Positions 1-8,966 of a stretch of DNA of 64,000 bases are shown here, in pieces. The notes beneath the pieces were generated by a model. That model ran no database searches and was not told the origin of the DNA. It saw nothing but the letters and a program-made list of their open reading frames with translations. This stretch comes from Sanguibacter gelidistatuariae (GTDB lineage Bacteria > Actinomycetota > Actinomycetes > Actinomycetales > Cellulomonadaceae): positions 62,001-126,000 of the forward strand of contig NZ_FMYH01000001.1 in NCBI RefSeq assembly GCF_900096585.1, written 5' to 3'. A program made the position numbers and the translations under genes. Every line of letters begins with the position of its first letter. Within the stretch, counting starts at the first letter, position 1.

Positions 1-484
1 GGGCGAACTGTCGGGCCATCTCCTCCTCGAGCGTCTTGGCGAGGGAGTAGGAGGACTCCGGGCGCGGGTGGTACTCCTCGTCGACGGGGACGTAGGGCGG
101 CGGCGTCTGGAAGGGCAGTCCCAGCACGGTCTCGCTCGACGCCCACACGATCGTGGTGATCCCGGCCGTGCGCGCGGCCTCGAAGACGTTGTACGTGCTC
201 GTGATGTTGTTCGTGAACGTCGCAGCGTTCGGTGCCAGGCCCGGTGCCGGGATCGCACCCAGGTGCACGACGGCGTCGACCGGGCCGCTCGTACGGTCGT
301 CGATCCCGGAGAGCGCGCCCAGAACCTGGCCGTAGTCGGTCAGGTCGACCCGGGTGTAGAGCTCGCGATGGGTGGCCGGCGCCACCTGGTCGAGGAGCAC
401 GACGTCGTAGCCGTGCTCGATCAGGTCTCGGACGACGGCGCGGCCGAGCTTCCCGCTCCCACCGGTGACAGCGATGACGGACAT
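1..484 (-). CDS. NAD-dependent epimerase/dehydratase, 3' end cut by window edge
   Basis: This is the N-terminal 161 residues of an extended short-chain dehydrogenase/epimerase; the gene runs off the left edge. The start ATG at 484 follows an AGGAGG box. Residues 7-14 read TGGSGKLG, the glycine-rich dinucleotide-binding loop. An acidic residue after the second strand (VVLLDQ) fits NAD use. The stretch VVHLGAIPAPG and the catalytic YSLAK (Tyr-x-x-x-Lys) near residues 147-151 fit nucleotide-sugar epimerases of the GalE/WcaG type. The substrate cannot be read from the visible part. It is divergent from the acetyltransferase gene to its right. Confidence 0.85.
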   Translation of the reverse strand, partial: MSVIAVTGGSGKLGRAVVRDLIEHGYDVVLLDQVAPATHRELYTRVDLTDYGQVLGALSGIDDRTSGPVDAVVHLGAIPAPGLAPNAATFTNNITSTYNVFEAARTAGITTIVWASSETVLGLPFQTPPPYVPVDEEYHPRPESSYSLAKTLEEEMARQFA

Positions 485-560
485 GGTGAACCTCCTGGTT
501 GAGAACGGGCCGGGACGATATTCCGTTGCCCCGCTGGTACCAGCCTGCCACGCTCGGGGC

Positions 561-1677
561 ATGACCCAGTGGACCATCACCCCCATGCCGCTCCCCGAGA
601 CGATCGACTCCCCCCGACGCCTGGGCGGTGCGTGGCGCCAGCCGCCTGTCCACCGAGATCGAGCGCCTCACCTGGGGCCATGCCGATCTCGCATACCCGG
701 CCGACATGCTCCTCGGGGTGCTCCGCAACCAGGCCCACACCACGCGGGTTCCCATGGTCGCGACCGTGAGCCCCGCCCCGGCCCAGCCGGACGCCGACGC
801 CGTGCGCGGCGTCGTGCAGGTCAATCTCGACCGCGCGGGCAACACGCACCTGGCCGCAGTGAGCGTGTCCGTCGACCCCGCGTACCGGCGTCAGGGCATC
901 GGCTCAGCGCTGCTGGTCGCCGCCGAGGAGGCGGCTGCCGAACGCGGCCGCACGACCGTCATCCTCGACAGCGCCCACAACCGGGAGGTGTCCGCGGACG
1001 ATCCGCGCGCGCTCGTCCCGCCCACGGGGAGCGGCCGGATCAGCCCCGACGACCCGGCCGCGATATTCGCTCTGAGCCACGGCTACACGCTCGAGCAGGG
1101 CGAGCGGTACTCGATCCTGCACCTGCCGCTCGAGGATCCCGAACTCGTCGACCGCCTGCACGCCGAGGCTGCCGCCGCGGCCGGGGACGCCTACCGGATC
1201 CTCACGTGGACCGACCGCTGCCCCGACGAGCTCGTCGACCAGTACGCGGCCCTCGCCACCCGCATGTCCACCGCGATCCCCGTCGCCGGGCTCGACGTCG
1301 TCGAGGACCCGTGGGACGCCGCCCGGGTCCGCGACCACGAGCGCACGCTCGCCGAGACCGGCCGCGGCTACGTCCTGTGCGCGGCCGAGCACGTGGCCAC
1401 GGGAGAGCTCGTGGCGTACACGGAGATCGTCGTGGCCGTCGACTACCCCGAGATGACGTTCCAGGACGACACCCTCGTGCTCACCGGCCACCGCGGGCAC
1501 CGTCTCGGCATGCTCCTCAAGACGGCGAACCTGAATTCGCTCCTGCGGCTACGGCCCGGCACCCGTCGCATCCACACCTGGAACGCGGAGGAGAACGAGC
1601 ACATGCTCGCGATCAACGTCGCCCTCGGGTTCCGCCCCACCGGCGTGGTCGGCCTCTGGCAGAAGAAGCTCGACTGA
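561..1677 (+). CDS. Tandem-domain GNAT acetyltransferase with an N-terminal frameshift
   Basis: The open frame from GTG 628 encodes two GNAT domains. The first has the acetyl-CoA loop RRQGIGSALL and the second a degenerate RGHRLGMLLK, as in actinobacterial double-GNAT proteins of about 370-420 residues. The product probably acetylates an unknown small substrate. A second frame starting at ATG 561 gives MTQWTITPMPLPETIDSP, a typical beginning of this family. Removing one C from the C6 run at 610-615 joins the two frames as DSPDAWAVRGASRLSTEIER, which reads naturally. So the intact gene starts at 561 and carries a +1 frameshift. This is either a sequencing error in a homopolymer, slippage, or a recent mutation. 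If real, a shorter protein from GTG 628 is still possible. Confidence 0.75.
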
Positions 1678-1727
1678 GCCTCGCCAACTTCGCCGGCCGG
1701 CCCGCCCGCTCCAACCTCGACCCAACC

Positions 1728-1792
1728 TCGATAGGTGTCCGATCTCCGCCCCATTCTCGAGTCAGACAGGGCGAAAATCGGACACCTATCGA
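1728..1792. repeat. Long palindrome, family A, at a convergent gene end
   Basis: Arms at 1728-1743 and 1777-1792 are perfect 16-bp inverted copies containing GATAGGTGTCCGAT. The stem extends inward with two mismatches to a CGCCC/GGGCG pair. It lies between the convergent acetyltransferase and narI genes, where a two-way transcription terminator would be expected. No U-run follows. Its sequence differs from the other palindrome families in the window but the placement is the same. Confidence 0.8.
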
Positions 1793-1816
1793 AATGAGGT
1801 GGGGGGTTCAGGGTCA

Positions 1817-1870
1817 GGGGCGGGCGGGCGGGCGGGGGGCGGGCAGGCGGGGGCGGGCGGGGGGGCGGGG
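1817..1870 (+). other. G-run-rich tract abutting the narI stop
   Basis: The plus strand carries many runs of three to seven G separated by one or two bases (GGGCGGGCGGGCGGGG style), ending at the last base before the narI stop codon. In the narI transcript this is a C-rich 3' end. On the other strand a G-quadruplex is possible. It may be simple GC-biased filler. Confidence 0.5.
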
Positions 1871-2686
1871 TCAGAGGCGGCGGAGCTTGTCTGGGTCGGG
1901 TTGCTTGATCTCTTCCCAGCCGCGGCGCTTCTTGCGGGAGCCGGTGCGGTCGTCGCGCGAGCGGTACACGATGTAGGGCCGCACGAGGTAGCCGACCGGG
2001 GCGGAGAACGCGTGCACCAGCCGGGTGAAGGGCCACAGGATGAACAGTGCCGTCGCGCACAGCACGTGCAGCTGGAACATGAGCGGCACCCCGGCCATGA
2101 GCGCGGGCTCGGGCTGCAGCGAGATCAGGCTGCGCACCCACGGCGAGATCGTGCCGCGGTACTCATACCCCGACCCGAACACCTGCAGCATGAACGTCGC
2201 CGCGGTCCCGAAGGCGAGGGTGGCTCCGAGTGCGACATACATGACCTTGTCCATGGTCGTCGTCGCCAGGAACACCGGACCCACGGTGCGGCGCCGGTAG
2301 ATGAGGATGACCAGCCCGGCGAGGGTGAGGACCGCCGCGAAGGACCCGAGCCACGTCGCCCCCAGGTGGTAGGCGTGCTCGTTGATGCCGATCGCGTACA
2401 GCCAGCCCCGTGGGACGAGCAGCCCGACGACGTGCCCACCGATCACCATGAGCATGCCGACGTGGAACATCGGCGAGCCGAGCCGCAGCAGCCGGTTCTC
2501 ATAGACCTGGCTCGAGCGGGTGGTCCAGCCGAACTTGTCGTAGCGGTACCGCCACAGGTGCCCGACGACGAAGACCGCCGCCGCCACGTAGGGCAGCGCC
2601 ACCCAGAGCAGCGCGCTGAGCGCGCTGACCGACTGCGAGCCCGCCTCTGACAGCACAGCCAACGCCCCCACCGCCGACGCCGTCAT
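1871..2686 (-). CDS. narI: Respiratory nitrate reductase gamma subunit (cytochrome b)
   Basis: NarI is the membrane cytochrome b that takes electrons from menaquinol and passes them to NarH. The 271-residue protein has about five hydrophobic helices. Histidines that could bind the two hemes lie in GSPMFHVGMLMVIGGHVVG and in the C-terminal MFQLHVLCATALFILWPFTRLVHAFSAP, matching NarI spacing. The start ATG at 2686 overlaps the narJ stop as ATGA, so translation is probably coupled. It is the last gene of narK-narGHJI, and the convergent palindrome at 1728-1792 is a likely end of the transcript. The charged C-terminal tail (RSRDDRTGSRKKRRG) is typical of actinobacterial NarI. Confidence 0.95.
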   Translation of the reverse strand: MTASAVGALAVLSEAGSQSVSALSALLWVALPYVAAAVFVVGHLWRYRYDKFGWTTRSSQVYENRLLRLGSPMFHVGMLMVIGGHVVGLLVPRGWLYAIGINEHAYHLGATWLGSFAAVLTLAGLVILIYRRRTVGPVFLATTTMDKVMYVALGATLAFGTAATFMLQVFGSGYEYRGTISPWVRSLISLQPEPALMAGVPLMFQLHVLCATALFILWPFTRLVHAFSAPVGYLVRPYIVYRSRDDRTGSRKKRRGWEEIKQPDPDKLRRL

Positions 2687-3396
2687 CGCCGTGCCTCCTC
2701 GGGTGCGGCTCCGCCGGCGGAGAAGGGTTGAAGGTCGCCCAGGAAGGTCAGCCCGACCGTCTCGGTCGGCGGGCCCTCGTTGACCAGGGCCAGGTAGCGG
2801 TCGCGGGTCGCGTCGTCGATCTCCGGCAGCGACATGCAGACGGCCTCGATGACCCCCGCGTAGGGGCTGGACACCGCGAGCAGGGCCGCGCGCAGCACCT
2901 CGATGCCCTCGCGGTGCGCGGCGAGCAGCTGCTCCGCTATGGGCGACTCGCTCACCGCGGAGAACTCCAGGACCGCGGGGAGGTAGTCGGGCAGCTCCTC
3001 GGCGTCGAACTCCCACCCGGCTGCCCGGTAGGCCTCCATGAAGGTCACCAGGGCCTGACCGCGCCGGCGGGTGTCGCCGGCGGCGTAGTAGCTCAGGTAC
3101 AGGCAGCACTTGCGCTTGAGGTCGAAGGTTCCCACGTAGGCCTTTTCGAAGTCCTGCGCATCCGCCGCCATCGCGGTGGCGAGGAAGGTCTCCAGTACCC
3201 GGCGGACGGCGTCGGGCAGGGTGGTGATGGCTGCGGCGACCTGCTGGGTGCGGGTGTGGAAGCTCCCGTCGGGGTAGTCGAGCAGCAACGACGTCGCCAT
3301 GTGGGTCAGCGCGCGCTGGTCCCTCGTCATGGCGATCGCCGGGGTCGGCTCGGGCATCACCGACAGCTTGATGTGCGGGGGTGGTCGCAGGGCCAT
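2683..3396 (-). CDS. narJ: Nitrate reductase assembly chaperone
   Basis: NarJ is the dedicated chaperone that binds apo-NarG, allows Mo-cofactor insertion and holds back membrane attachment until NarG is complete. The 237-residue product is rich in helices and carries the family stretch KRKCCLYLSYYAAGDTRRRG with LPDYLPAVLEF. The ATG at 3396 overlaps the narH stop (TGATG) and follows an AGGAGG box; a GTG at 3399 directly before it is an alternative start. It overlaps narI by 4 bases downstream. The gene order GHJI is the standard one. Confidence 0.93.
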   Translation of the reverse strand: MALRPPPHIKLSVMPEPTPAIAMTRDQRALTHMATSLLLDYPDGSFHTRTQQVAAAITTLPDAVRRVLETFLATAMAADAQDFEKAYVGTFDLKRKCCLYLSYYAAGDTRRRGQALVTFMEAYRAAGWEFDAEELPDYLPAVLEFSAVSESPIAEQLLAAHREGIEVLRAALLAVSSPYAGVIEAVCMSLPEIDDATRDRYLALVNEGPPTETVGLTFLGDLQPFSAGGAAPEEARR

Positions 3397-5084
3397 CACT
3401 CCTCCTCGGCAGAATCGGGCGTCGTCGGGTCGTTCTTCTTCTGGCGGGCGGACCTCGGTGGGAACAGGCCGCCGGCCGTGCCGTTGCCGTCCCAGTTGAG
3501 CAGGTTGACCCGGCCCGGGGTGGACGGGCGGTCGGCCGTCTGGCGGTCCTGGAGCACGTGGAAGTTCTCGACTGCGACCGGGACCGCGGGGCCGCTCGAG
3601 GAGCCGAAGGGCCCCGCCCCGCCCATGCCCGGACCATCCTCGTAGTCGAGGGAGCAGGCGAGCTCCTCGAGCTCGGCCGCCTGCTCGGCATGCGCCGACG
3701 GGATGACGTAGCGGTCCTCGTACTTGGCGATGGCCAGCAGCCGGTACATCTCCTCGATCTCGGTTCCGGTCATGCCGACCGCCGCGGCGATGGACTCGTC
3801 CCGGCCCTCGTCGCCGCGGAGGTTGATGCCACGCATGTACGAGCGCATCGCCGCGAGGCGGCGCAGCACGGCATCGACGGGGGCCACGTCACCGGCCGTG
3901 AACAGCCCCGCGAGGTACTCGATGGGGATGCGCAGCTTGTCGATCGCGGCAAACAGGGTCCGTGCGTCCTCGCCGTCGTTGCCGGAGTTCGCCACGACGT
4001 CGACGACGGGCGAGAGCGGCGGGATGTACCAGACCATGGGCATGGTGCGGTACTCCGGGTGCAGCGGCAGAGCGACCTTGTACTCCTGGATGAGCTTCCA
4101 GATGGGGCTCTTCTGGGCGGCGTCGATCCAGTCCTCGGGGATGCCCTCGGCGCGGGCGCCCTCGATCACGGCCGGGTCGTGGGGGTCGAGGAAGACCTTG
4201 CGCTGGGACTCCAGCAGGTCCTTCTCGTCCTCGACGGCCGCCGCCTTGGCGACCTGGTCGGCGTCGTAGAGCACGAGGCCGAGGTAGCGCAGGCGGCCCA
4301 CGCACGTCTCCGAGCACACGGTCGGCAGGCCGACCTCCAGACGCGGGTAGCACATGGTGCACTTCTCGGCCTTGCCGGTCTTGTGGTTGAAGTAGACCTT
4401 CTTGTACGGGCAGCCCGAGACGCACATCCGCCAGCCGCGGCAGGCGTCCTGGTCCACGAGCACGATGCCGTCCTCGGCCCGCTTGTACATCGCCCCCGAC
4501 GGGCAGGACGCCACGCAGGAGGGGTTGAGGCAGTGCTCGCAGATGCGCGGCAGGTAGAACATGAAGGTCTTCTCGAACTCCATGGCCACGTGCTCGCTCA
4601 TGTGCTGCAGGATCGGGTCGTCCTGGATGGTCTCCGGGGAGCCGCCCAGGTTGTCGTCCCAGTTGGCCGACCAACCGATCTTCATGTCCTTGCCGGTCAG
4701 CAGGCTCTTGGGCCGGGCGACCGGGGTGTGCTCCCCCGCCGGGGCGTTGAGCAGCATGTCGTAGTCGTAGGTCCACGGCTCGTAGTAGTCGTGGATCTCG
4801 GGCAGCTTGGGGTTGGAGAAGATGGTCGCGAGCTTGGCGAAGCGGCCGCCGCTACGCAGCTTGAGCCGGCCGCGCCTGTTGCGCACCCAGCCCCCGCCCC
4901 ACTTGTCCTGGTCCTCGTAGCCGCGCGGATACCCCACACCGGGGCGGGTCTCGACGTTGTTGAACCAGACGTACTCCACGCCGGTGCGGTTGGTCCACGC
5001 CTGCTTGCAGGTCACCGAGCACGTGTGGCACCCGATGCACTTGTCGAGATTCATGATCATCGACATCTGAGCCATGACCTTCAT
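3396..5084 (-). CDS. narH: Respiratory nitrate reductase beta subunit (Fe-S)
   Basis: NarH carries four Fe-S clusters that link NarI to NarG. The start at 5084 (MKVMAQMSMIMNLDKCIGC) overlaps the narG stop as TGATG and follows AGGAGGT, so the longer open frame upstream is not used. Four Cys groups are visible: CIGCHTCSVTCKQ near the N-terminus, CEHCLNPSCVASCP, CRGWRMCVSGCP, and CTMCYPR followed by CSETCVGR. The tryptophan in place of a Cys in the CRGWRMC group marks the [3Fe-4S] cluster, as in other NarH proteins. The length of 562 residues is close to the usual size. Confidence 0.95.
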   Translation of the reverse strand: MKVMAQMSMIMNLDKCIGCHTCSVTCKQAWTNRTGVEYVWFNNVETRPGVGYPRGYEDQDKWGGGWVRNRRGRLKLRSGGRFAKLATIFSNPKLPEIHDYYEPWTYDYDMLLNAPAGEHTPVARPKSLLTGKDMKIGWSANWDDNLGGSPETIQDDPILQHMSEHVAMEFEKTFMFYLPRICEHCLNPSCVASCPSGAMYKRAEDGIVLVDQDACRGWRMCVSGCPYKKVYFNHKTGKAEKCTMCYPRLEVGLPTVCSETCVGRLRYLGLVLYDADQVAKAAAVEDEKDLLESQRKVFLDPHDPAVIEGARAEGIPEDWIDAAQKSPIWKLIQEYKVALPLHPEYRTMPMVWYIPPLSPVVDVVANSGNDGEDARTLFAAIDKLRIPIEYLAGLFTAGDVAPVDAVLRRLAAMRSYMRGINLRGDEGRDESIAAAVGMTGTEIEEMYRLLAIAKYEDRYVIPSAHAEQAAELEELACSLDYEDGPGMGGAGPFGSSSGPAVPVAVENFHVLQDRQTADRPSTPGRVNLLNWDGNGTAGGLFPPRSARQKKNDPTTPDSAEEE

Positions 5085-8000
5085 CAGTACTCGACCTCCT
5101 GGCTGCGGCGACGGATCACGGTGACTTCGTCTCGTTGGTTCCCGGTCGGGCCGAGGTAGTTGAAGGCGAACGCCAGCTGGGCGTATCCGCCGATGAGGTG
5201 GCTCGGCTTGAGCAGCACCCGGGTGAGAGAGTTGTGGATCCCGCCGCGTCGCCCGGAGGTCTCGGTGCGGGGCACATCGACCGTGCGGTCCTTGGCGTGG
5301 TACATGTACACCGTGCCCTCGGGCATCCGGTGCGAGACGATCGACCGGGCCACCACGACGCCGTTGCGGTTGTAGGACTCGATCCACTCGTTGTCCCGGA
5401 CGCCGATCTTGTCCGCGTCCTGAGGGCTCATCCAGATCGTCGGCCCCCCTCTAGACAAAGACAACATGAAGAGGTTGTCCTGGTACTCGGAGTGGATGGA
5501 CCACTTCGAGTGCGGGGTGAGGTAGCGCACCGCGACCTCAGCATGGCCCTCGGACCCGGGCGCGCCGGTCGGTTCCATCGACCCGACCTTGGAGTCCCCG
5601 AACAGCCGATGCATGTCGAGCGGGGGCCGGTAGACCGGCAGGTTCTCCCCGAGCTCGCTCATCCAGTCGTGGTCGAGGAAGAAGTGCATCCGCCCGGTCA
5701 GGGTGTGCCACGGCTTGAGGTGCTCGACGTTGATCGTGAACGCCGTGTAGCGCCGGCCGCCGTGCTCGGAGCCGGACCACTCCGGGGAGGTGATGACCGA
5801 GACCGGCCGCGCCTGGACGTCCGGGAAGGTGATCCGGGTCCCCTCGTGATCGGTGGCCAGGCTCGCGATCTCCTGGCCGGTGCGCTTCTCCAGGGCCCGG
5901 AAGCCCTGGACCGAGAGCCGTCCGTTCGTGGTCCCGGACAGCGCGAGGATCATCTCGCAGACCTTGACGTCGGTGTCCAGACGCGGCAGCCCTGCCGTCG
6001 GGCCGGCCGCGACCGTGCCGTTGACCTGGGCGAGCTTGGCGACCTCGGGGGTCGGGTCGAAGGTGATGCCCTTCGTCGTCATCCCGAGCTTCGTGGTCAG
6101 CGGGCCGAGCGCGGCCATCCGGGCCGCGAGCGCCGGATAGTCCCGCTCGACGACGATGAGCTTGGGCATGGTCACGCCCGGTACGAGCGGCAGATCGTTC
6201 TCGACCGTGCCGTGCGGGGTCGCCATCGCGTCGGGGGTGTCGTGCAGCAGCGGGGCCGCGACGAGGTCCTTGCGCACGCCGAGGTGCTCCACGGACATCT
6301 CGGAGACCTTCTTCGCGATGACGTGGAAGAGGTCGAAGTCGGTCTTGGTCTGCCACGGCGGCTTGATCGCCGGGTTGAAGGAGTGCACAAAGGGGTGCAT
6401 GTCCGTGGAGGACAGGTCGTGCTTCTCGTACCAGGTGGCCGCGGGGAGCACCACGTCGGAGAACAGCGTGGTGCTCGTCATCCGGAAGTCGGTCGTCACG
6501 AGCAGGTCGAGCTTGCCCTCGGGGGCGTCCTCACGCCAGTCCATGGTGCGGGGACGGCGGTCCCCCTCGCACTGCGGGGCGCGCACGGAGGAGTCGGTTC
6601 CGAGCAGGTGCTTGAGGAAGTACTCGTTGCCCTTGCCCGAGGACCCCAGGATGTTGGCCCGCCACACGTTAAGCACGCGGGGGAAGTTCTCGGGGGCGTC
6701 GGGGTCCTCGCAGGCGTACCGCAGCGAGCCGTCCTGGAGGGAGTCGATGACGTACTGGGCGGGCTCCTTTCCGGCCGCCTCGGCGTCGTCGACCAGGTCG
6801 AGGGGGTTGCGGTCGAAGGTCGGGTAGCTGGGCATCCAGCCTCGCTTGGCCGACTCCACGAGGCAGTCCGCCGTCGTCCGGTCGGAGAACATGCCCTTGG
6901 CCAGCGGGGAGGCGAGCTGGTCGGCGGGCAGCCCGTCGTAGCGCCACTGGTCGGTGGCCAGGTACCAGAAGGCCGTGCCGATCATCGACCGGCTGGGGCG
7001 CACCCAGTCGGCGCCGCCCGCGTACTGGTTGTAGCCGGTGAGCGGGCGGACCTTCTCCTGGCCCACGTAGTGCGCCCAGCCGCCGCCGTTGACACCCTGG
7101 CAGCCGGTCATCGTGGTCAGCGCGAGGAAGGTGCGGTAGATGGTGTCGGAGTGGAACCAGTGGTTGGTCCCGGCGCCCATGAGGATCATCGACCGGCCGC
7201 CGGACTGCTCGGCGTTCTCGGCGAACTCGCGCCCGATCCGCTCGGCCTTCTCGGCGGGGACGGAGGTGATCTCCTCCTGCCAGGCGGGCGTGCCGGGGGA
7301 GGTGGCGTCGTCGTATCCGGTGGGCCACTGCCCGGGCAGGCCCGGGCGACCCACCCCGTACTGGGCGAGCAGCAGGTCGAAGACGGTGGTCACGACGCGT
7401 CCGGCGACGCGCGCGACCGGCACCCCGCGACGCACGACGCCGGTCCCCCCGGTCTGCTCCTCGCCCGCCTCGGGCATCACGTCGAAGCGCGGCAGGTCGA
7501 CCGCGACGGCCTCCCCGTCCCAGGTGGGGCCGTCGGAGATGGACAGGACCGGGTCGATGTCACCCAGGTCGAGGTTCCAGCGGCCCTCGTCCGCCGGGCC
7601 GAAGCGGTGGCCCAGGGAGCCGTTGGGCACGCGCGGGACGCCGGAGGCGTCGAGCAGGACGGTCTTGAAGGCGGGATTCGCCTCGGTCGAGTCGGCGCCG
7701 GCCGGGCCGGTCTCGGCGAGCTCGACATCGGTGAGGTCGGCCGCGGTGAGGAACTTGCCGGGCACCCAGGCGTCCCCGCGCTGCTCGAGGGAGATGAGGT
7801 AGGGCGCGTCCGCGTAGGACTTCATGTAGCTCTCGAAGCGCGGCGTGCGCCGGTCGACGTAGAACTCCTTGAGGATGACGTGCCCCATGGCCATCGCCAG
7901 GGCGCCGTCGGTCCCCGGGTGCGGGGCGAGCCACTCGTCGGCGAACTTCGTGTTGTCCGCGTAGTCGGGCGAGACGGTGATGACCTTCTGGCCGCGGTAG

Positions 8001-8869
8001 CGGGCCTCGACCATGAAGTGGGCGTCGGGGGTACGGGTGACCGGGACGTTGGAGCCCCACATCATGAGGTAGGAGGAATTCCACCAGTCGGCGGACTCGG
8101 GCACGTCGGTCTGGTCGCCGAACACCTGCGGGCTGGCGACGGGGAGATCGGCATACCAGTCGTAGAACGAGAGCATCGTCCCGCCGAGCATGTTGATGAA
8201 CCGGGCGCCGGCGCCGTGGGAGACCATCGACATGGCCGGGATCGGGGAGAACCCGGCGACCCGGTCGGGGCCGTAGGCCTTGATCGTGTGCACGTGCGCG
8301 GCGGCCACGATCTCCGCGGCCTCCTCCCACGTGGCCCGGACCAGGCCGCCCTTGCCGCGGGCCTTCTTGTAGGCCCGCGCCGACTCGGGGTTGCCGGTCA
8401 CGTCCGCCCAGGCGAGCACCGGGTCACCCAGGCGCGCCCTCGCCTCGCGGTAGAGCGTGAGCAAGACTCCGCGCACGTAGGGGTAGCGCACCCGGGTGGG
8501 TGAGTAGGTGTACCAGCTGAACGCCGCCCCGCGCGGGCAGCCGCGCGGCTCATACTCGGGGCTGTCCGGGCCGACGCTCGGGTAGTCGGTCTGCTGGGTC
8601 TCCCACGTGATGATGCCGTCCTTGACGTACACCTTCCACGAGCAGGACCCCGTGCAGTTGACCCCGTGCGTGGAGCGGACCACCTTGTCGTGGGACCAGC
8701 GGTCCCGGTAGAAGGAGTCCCCGGAGCGGCCTCCCTCGAGGAACAGGGACCGCAGGTCCTCCGAGACCTTCCCGCGGCGCAGGAAGCGGCCGAGCTTCAT
8801 GAGCGAGTCGGCGACCGGGCCGTCGGTCGCGGCCTGCGGGGTCGCGGCTGGCTGTGTCTCGGTGGTCAT
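5084..8869 (-). CDS. narG: Respiratory nitrate reductase alpha subunit (Mo-bisPGD)
   Basis: NarG is the catalytic subunit reducing nitrate to nitrite at the cytoplasmic face. The 1261 residues match the family length. The N-terminal cluster site reads HGVNCTGSCSWKVYV (His68, Cys72, Cys76) with Cys111 in EPRGCPRGAAFSW; the His in place of the first Cys is the NarG hallmark for the FS0 cluster. The stretch SFYDWYADLPVASPQVFGDQ near residue 240 holds the aspartate Mo ligand of nitrate reductases. There is no twin-arginine leader, as expected for a cytoplasmic enzyme. A 97-base gap with GATCGGGG repeats separates it from narK upstream, while narH overlaps its stop. Confidence 0.97.
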   Translation of the reverse strand: MTTETQPAATPQAATDGPVADSLMKLGRFLRRGKVSEDLRSLFLEGGRSGDSFYRDRWSHDKVVRSTHGVNCTGSCSWKVYVKDGIITWETQQTDYPSVGPDSPEYEPRGCPRGAAFSWYTYSPTRVRYPYVRGVLLTLYREARARLGDPVLAWADVTGNPESARAYKKARGKGGLVRATWEEAAEIVAAAHVHTIKAYGPDRVAGFSPIPAMSMVSHGAGARFINMLGGTMLSFYDWYADLPVASPQVFGDQTDVPESADWWNSSYLMMWGSNVPVTRTPDAHFMVEARYRGQKVITVSPDYADNTKFADEWLAPHPGTDGALAMAMGHVILKEFYVDRRTPRFESYMKSYADAPYLISLEQRGDAWVPGKFLTAADLTDVELAETGPAGADSTEANPAFKTVLLDASGVPRVPNGSLGHRFGPADEGRWNLDLGDIDPVLSISDGPTWDGEAVAVDLPRFDVMPEAGEEQTGGTGVVRRGVPVARVAGRVVTTVFDLLLAQYGVGRPGLPGQWPTGYDDATSPGTPAWQEEITSVPAEKAERIGREFAENAEQSGGRSMILMGAGTNHWFHSDTIYRTFLALTTMTGCQGVNGGGWAHYVGQEKVRPLTGYNQYAGGADWVRPSRSMIGTAFWYLATDQWRYDGLPADQLASPLAKGMFSDRTTADCLVESAKRGWMPSYPTFDRNPLDLVDDAEAAGKEPAQYVIDSLQDGSLRYACEDPDAPENFPRVLNVWRANILGSSGKGNEYFLKHLLGTDSSVRAPQCEGDRRPRTMDWREDAPEGKLDLLVTTDFRMTSTTLFSDVVLPAATWYEKHDLSSTDMHPFVHSFNPAIKPPWQTKTDFDLFHVIAKKVSEMSVEHLGVRKDLVAAPLLHDTPDAMATPHGTVENDLPLVPGVTMPKLIVVERDYPALAARMAALGPLTTKLGMTTKGITFDPTPEVAKLAQVNGTVAAGPTAGLPRLDTDVKVCEMILALSGTTNGRLSVQGFRALEKRTGQEIASLATDHEGTRITFPDVQARPVSVITSPEWSGSEHGGRRYTAFTINVEHLKPWHTLTGRMHFFLDHDWMSELGENLPVYRPPLDMHRLFGDSKVGSMEPTGAPGSEGHAEVAVRYLTPHSKWSIHSEYQDNLFMLSLSRGGPTIWMSPQDADKIGVRDNEWIESYNRNGVVVARSIVSHRMPEGTVYMYHAKDRTVDVPRTETSGRRGGIHNSLTRVLLKPSHLIGGYAQLAFAFNYLGPTGNQRDEVTVIRRRSQEVEY

Positions 8870-8966
8870 GGTGCTCCTTGATCGTGGGGGCTTGATCGCG
8901 GGGTGAGCAGAGTGATCGGGGTGATCGGGGGAGCCGACGACGCTGGGCGAGCAGCGCCGTCGGGCG

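Noticed and set aside
3381-5159. Long plus-strand frame opposite narH
   Set aside because: Same cause: antisense of a strongly biased gene, with no ribosome site or domain.
5135-8503. A very long open frame on the plus strand opposite narG
   Set aside because: It is the mirror of narG codon bias in high-GC DNA; its Arg/Gly/His-rich translation has no known domain, while narG is complete on the other strand.
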